A DNA stretch of 64,000 nucleotides from Candidatus Geocrenenecus dongiae (GTDB lineage Archaea; Thermoproteota; Nitrososphaeria_A; Caldarchaeales; Wolframiiraptoraceae). Below are positions 62,278 to 64,000 of this stretch, one piece after another. Made by a program: the position numbers and the translations under genes. The notes below the pieces were generated by a model. That model had not been told where the DNA came from. It saw nothing but the letters and a program-made list of their open reading frames with translations, and made no database searches. The number at the start of each line of letters is the position of its first letter. Positions within the stretch are counted from its first letter, which is position 1. The stretch spans positions 21,558-85,557 of the forward strand of contig JALNLN010000005.1 in assembly GCA_023267855.1 (NCBI GenBank), given 5' to 3'.

Positions 62278-62439
62278 TTATTCATAGACTTTAAAACCGA
62301 GGCTGGGCAGGATTTCGTTAGCACATCTTCTACATATATATAGTTTGTATTTTCTTATAACACCTACCGTTGTTCCACATCTCCTACACTTAACTACACC
62401 TTTACCAAACTTCCTATCTTTAGGTGGCTTTTGCTTCAC
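62278..62439 (-). CDS. rps14: Small ribosomal subunit protein S14 (uS14), zinc form
   Basis: A roughly 53-residue uS14 protein with the zinc-finger cysteines CRRCGTTVG and CRRCANEILPSLGFKVYE. The family opens with a KPPKxRKFGKG sequence, so I use GTG 62439, which gives MKQKPPKDRKFGKG. A longer frame to TTG 62463 adds eight residues and overlaps the GGAGGTAG-type ribosome binding region. It lies apart from L5, its usual neighbour. Confidence 0.9.
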   Translation of the reverse strand: MKQKPPKDRKFGKGVVKCRRCGTTVGVIRKYKLYICRRCANEILPSLGFKVYE

Positions 62440-62463
62440 GTCTCCACACCCTACCTCCACCAA

Positions 62464-62820
62464 ACCTTCTAAGAAAAACTACGTAAACCACTCTCAACCT
62501 ATCTAAACTAAGATAAACTCTTATTTAAAGTAAAACATCTACATAAGAAAAACCATCCACATATATTTAGAAAACTTTCTAATGATTTCAAACAACGTGA
62601 TAACAGTGATATACTTTATCAAGAATACCAGAAAAATAAGTTGAACATTTATCAAAAGCTATTCTATATGACATTACTACAATTACAATTAAACTAAAAA
62701 CAGATCAATAAAACTTTTCCAAAATCTCTCATCCTACCAATATTCTTCTTTAGAAATTACTTAACTCTAGAAAACTACAACGTTAATGTTAAAACCTAGC
62801 TAAACAAAAGTAACTATAGA
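62464..62820. other. Gene-free, AT-rich stretch
   Basis: No coding potential, repeat, sRNA boxes or GC-rich structure seen in these 357 bases. It lies between the S14 gene and the tRNA-Arg gene and must contain the promoters of both; AATAAAACTTTTCC-like sequences are too weak to call. Confidence 0.5.
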
Positions 62821-62927
62821 GGGCCCGTTGCCTAGAATGGATAGGGCGCCGGCCTCCGGAACAAGGCTCAGAAAAATTTCTTGTTGGAGAGAGCCGGTAG
62901 TCGGGGGTTCAAGTCCCCTCGGGCCCG
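62821..62927 (+). tRNA. tRNA-Arg (CCG) with intron
   Basis: The acceptor GGGCCCG/CGGGCCC, D arm, T arm GGGGGTTCAAGTCCCCT and discriminator G are complete. The anticodon stem CCGGC/GCCGG encloses CTCCGG|A, so the anticodon is CCG. A 32-base intron (62860-62891) follows position 37, the canonical site. CTCC pairs with GGAG, and AACAAG with CTTGTT, giving a bulge-helix-bulge junction. CCA is not encoded. Confidence 0.93.
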
Positions 62928-63000
62928 CTACCCCTGATTCTAGAACTTGGAAGTTGGTAGATAGGTATTGTGTAATGGTTACTGTTTGTGGTTTTTGGTG

Positions 63001-63075
63001 TGGGGCCGCTGGGATTTGAACCCAGGACCACGCGGGCCCGAGCCGCGTATCATAACCAAGCTAGACCACGGCCCC
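63001..63075 (-). tRNA. tRNA-Pro (CGG)
   Basis: A complete cloverleaf of 75 bases: acceptor GGGGCCG/CGGCCCC with discriminator A, anticodon stem CGCGG/CCGCG with loop CTCGGGC (anticodon CGG), T arm CTGGGTTCAAATCCCAG. No intron. It lies between two tRNA genes on the other strand. Confidence 0.95.
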
Positions 63076-63194
63076 ATCTCTACGTTACGTTATCCAGGTT
63101 TTCTATTATAACTCTTTCTCCATTTAATGTTGAAGACTAAGAGTTATGTTTGTTTAAAGCATAATAGGAGGGAGTGTTTATTCATGGTTTGGTG

Positions 63195-63288
63195 GCCCCG
63201 GTAGCTCAGCGGGTAGAGCGGCGGCCTCGTATCTTTAGGTTGTGTTGGAGAAAGCCGCAGGTCGCGGGTTCAAAGCCCGCCCGGGGCT
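63195..63288 (+). tRNA. tRNA-Thr (CGT) with intron
   Basis: Acceptor GCCCCGG/CCGGGGC with discriminator T, D arm GCTCAGCGGGTAGAGC, T arm GCGGGTTCAAAGCCCGC. The anticodon stem GCGGC/GCCGC holds CTCGTA|A, so the anticodon is CGT. A 21-base intron (63232-63252) interrupts after position 37. CCA is not encoded. Confidence 0.92.
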
Positions 63289-63353
63289 CTACATTACTCT
63301 ACATTTATGGTAAGAATGAATAGGTTAAAAAATAGAGTGGGGTTGTGGGGGCA

Positions 63354-64000
63354 TTATAGTAGTTTATGTTTCTTGAGATATTCTTCGAGTCGTCTTTGCT
63401 TTTTCTGAATAGTGAATCCAATCAGTTTATGGAATCTTGGTAAATCCGGCATTCTAATATAAATACGGTATTCATTCTTTCTTGCTGCATATGTCTTTCC
63501 ATTTCTTCTATCGAGGATCGTAGTCCCCTTCTTCACACACATCTTTGGTTCAGTCGTTCTTATTCCAAGAAGATTTAGAATTTTCTTGACATATTGGAGA
63601 AGCTGTACATCTGTGTTATAGCAGTAAATCCTTCCATCTTTACCTATGCCTCCTTCACTATCAAAAAATCCTCTAACAAAACTCCGCATACACTCTTCGC
63701 AATGCTCAACGTAAGGTGCTATTTTATTTATGTCTAATGGTTTCTTGAGTAGCTCATATAGAGCTTTAGATTCGACTTCTACTGCGAGCCTCCCGTCTTT
63801 CTCTTGTCTGGGTTTCGGCGGATCTCTTCTAAGAACTTTTCCCAAGCATCTAGAGAATTCTTCTATGAAGTCCTTGTCCTTTGCCCCAGCTCCTACTATA
63901 TGTCTACCATTCTTCTTCTTGACTGCCCATCCATCACCAGCAACAACACCTATCACCTGTGAGAGTTCTGGAGACGGTTCTAAGAAGTCTATTGAAGGTA
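63354..64000 (-). CDS. LAGLIDADG homing endonuclease, 5' end outside the window
   Basis: The frame is open from 64000 to the stop at 63354. It contains LSQVIGVVAGDGWAVKKKNGR, a LAGLIDADG-type helix (GVVAGDGW), and a second one in CMRSFVRGFFDSEGGI; the second half has CYNTDVQLLQYVKKILNLLGI and ends LEEYLKKHKLL. The C-terminus lacks the His-Asn of an intein, so it is either free-standing or intron-encoded. An internal GTG at 63956 could start it, but the frame continues upstream (EPSPELSQ) and is probably longer. A decayed relative lies at 38.5-39.0 kb. Confidence 0.85.
   Translation of the reverse strand, partial: PSIDFLEPSPELSQVIGVVAGDGWAVKKKNGRHIVGAGAKDKDFIEEFSRCLGKVLRRDPPKPRQEKDGRLAVEVESKALYELLKKPLDINKIAPYVEHCEECMRSFVRGFFDSEGGIGKDGRIYCYNTDVQLLQYVKKILNLLGIRTTEPKMCVKKGTTILDRRNGKTYAARKNEYRIYIRMPDLPRFHKLIGFTIQKKQRRLEEYLKKHKLL

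Overview
The window is archaeal and most likely from a thermophilic member of the TACK/Thermoproteota group. Supporting signs are eukaryote-like ribosomal proteins (L18e, S25e), RNA polymerase subunits Rpo3 and Rpo10, an ESCRT-III/CdvB protein, archaeal-type RNase P RNA with Rpp29, tRNA introns with bulge-helix-bulge junctions, C/D box guide RNAs and TATA-type promoters. S25e and CdvB argue against Euryarchaeota. Protein genes are AT-rich while the structural RNAs are strongly GC-rich, the usual picture in an AT-rich thermophile; temperature and exact lineage are inference.

Layout. 1-3.05 kb: a UbiD-like decarboxylase and the two AcnX-type phosphomevalonate dehydratase subunits. With mevalonate kinase and isopentenyl phosphate kinase at 20.1-21.8 kb these form the archaeal mevalonate pathway. 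3.1-6.2 kb: a 2-oxoacid:ferredoxin oxidoreductase (gamma-delta fusion, alpha, beta), then a C/D box sRNA whose two guides both pair with the 23S rRNA of this window. 6.3-8.5 kb: an Nramp-related transporter lacking the metal motifs, and a macrodomain protein. 8.65-13.2 kb: acyl-CoA dehydrogenase, EtfB, EtfA, FixC and FixX. 13.2-20.1 kb: endonuclease III; Rpo3-L18e-L13-S9; an opposing SerK/O-phosphoserine sulfhydrylase pair for cysteine synthesis; then Rpo10, enolase and S2. 20.1-25.5 kb (minus strand): IPK, MVK, an unknown protein, a HypE-like AIR-synthase paralog, a MobA-like protein and SppA. 25.6-28.2 kb: ESCRT-III protein, ribulose-phosphate 3-epimerase and a sugar epimerase.

28.3-31.6 kb holds a 23S rRNA gene with no adjacent 16S, enclosed by a long processing stem with a bulge-helix-bulge-like motif. 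31.7-38.1 kb: an ABC exporter, a class II aldolase, a full-length transketolase, a cyclophilin-fold protein, a transaldolase-family protein and RNase P RNA. 38.1-39.1 kb contains a decayed LAGLIDADG homing endonuclease, clearly related to the open copy that runs off the window end. 39.1-41.9 kb is a tightly overlapping set (GpgS-like glycosyltransferase, TrkA/RCK protein, MscS channel, HAD phosphatase) that reads as an osmotic-stress operon. 42.0-49.1 kb: gene debris, an aldehyde ferredoxin oxidoreductase, and a TetR-controlled ABC system. 49.1-54.3 kb: a second C/D box sRNA, a GPN-loop GTPase, a minus-strand GNAT/DUF498/iron-sulfur radical-SAM operon preceded by an unidentified GC-rich structured RNA, and an MFS-like transporter. 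54.4-59.6 kb: phosphoglycerate mutase, a DedA protein, a second cyclophilin-fold protein, S25e, archaeal asparagine synthetase, a Taw2-like enzyme and an SCP2-domain protein. 59.6-62.5 kb: part of the ribosomal superoperon (L14, S17, Rpp29, L29, S3, L22, S14). 62.8-63.3 kb: three tRNA genes, two with introns.

The encoded metabolism suggests ferredoxin-centred heterotrophy: lower glycolysis (enolase, phosphoglycerate mutase), 2-oxoacid and aldehyde oxidation to ferredoxin, an acyl-CoA/ETF electron route, and non-oxidative pentose phosphate enzymes. The most novel candidates are the structured RNA at 52148-52288, the C/D guide RNAs with readable targets, and the compact osmoadaptation operon. 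All functions are inferred from motifs read by eye; no database search was run.
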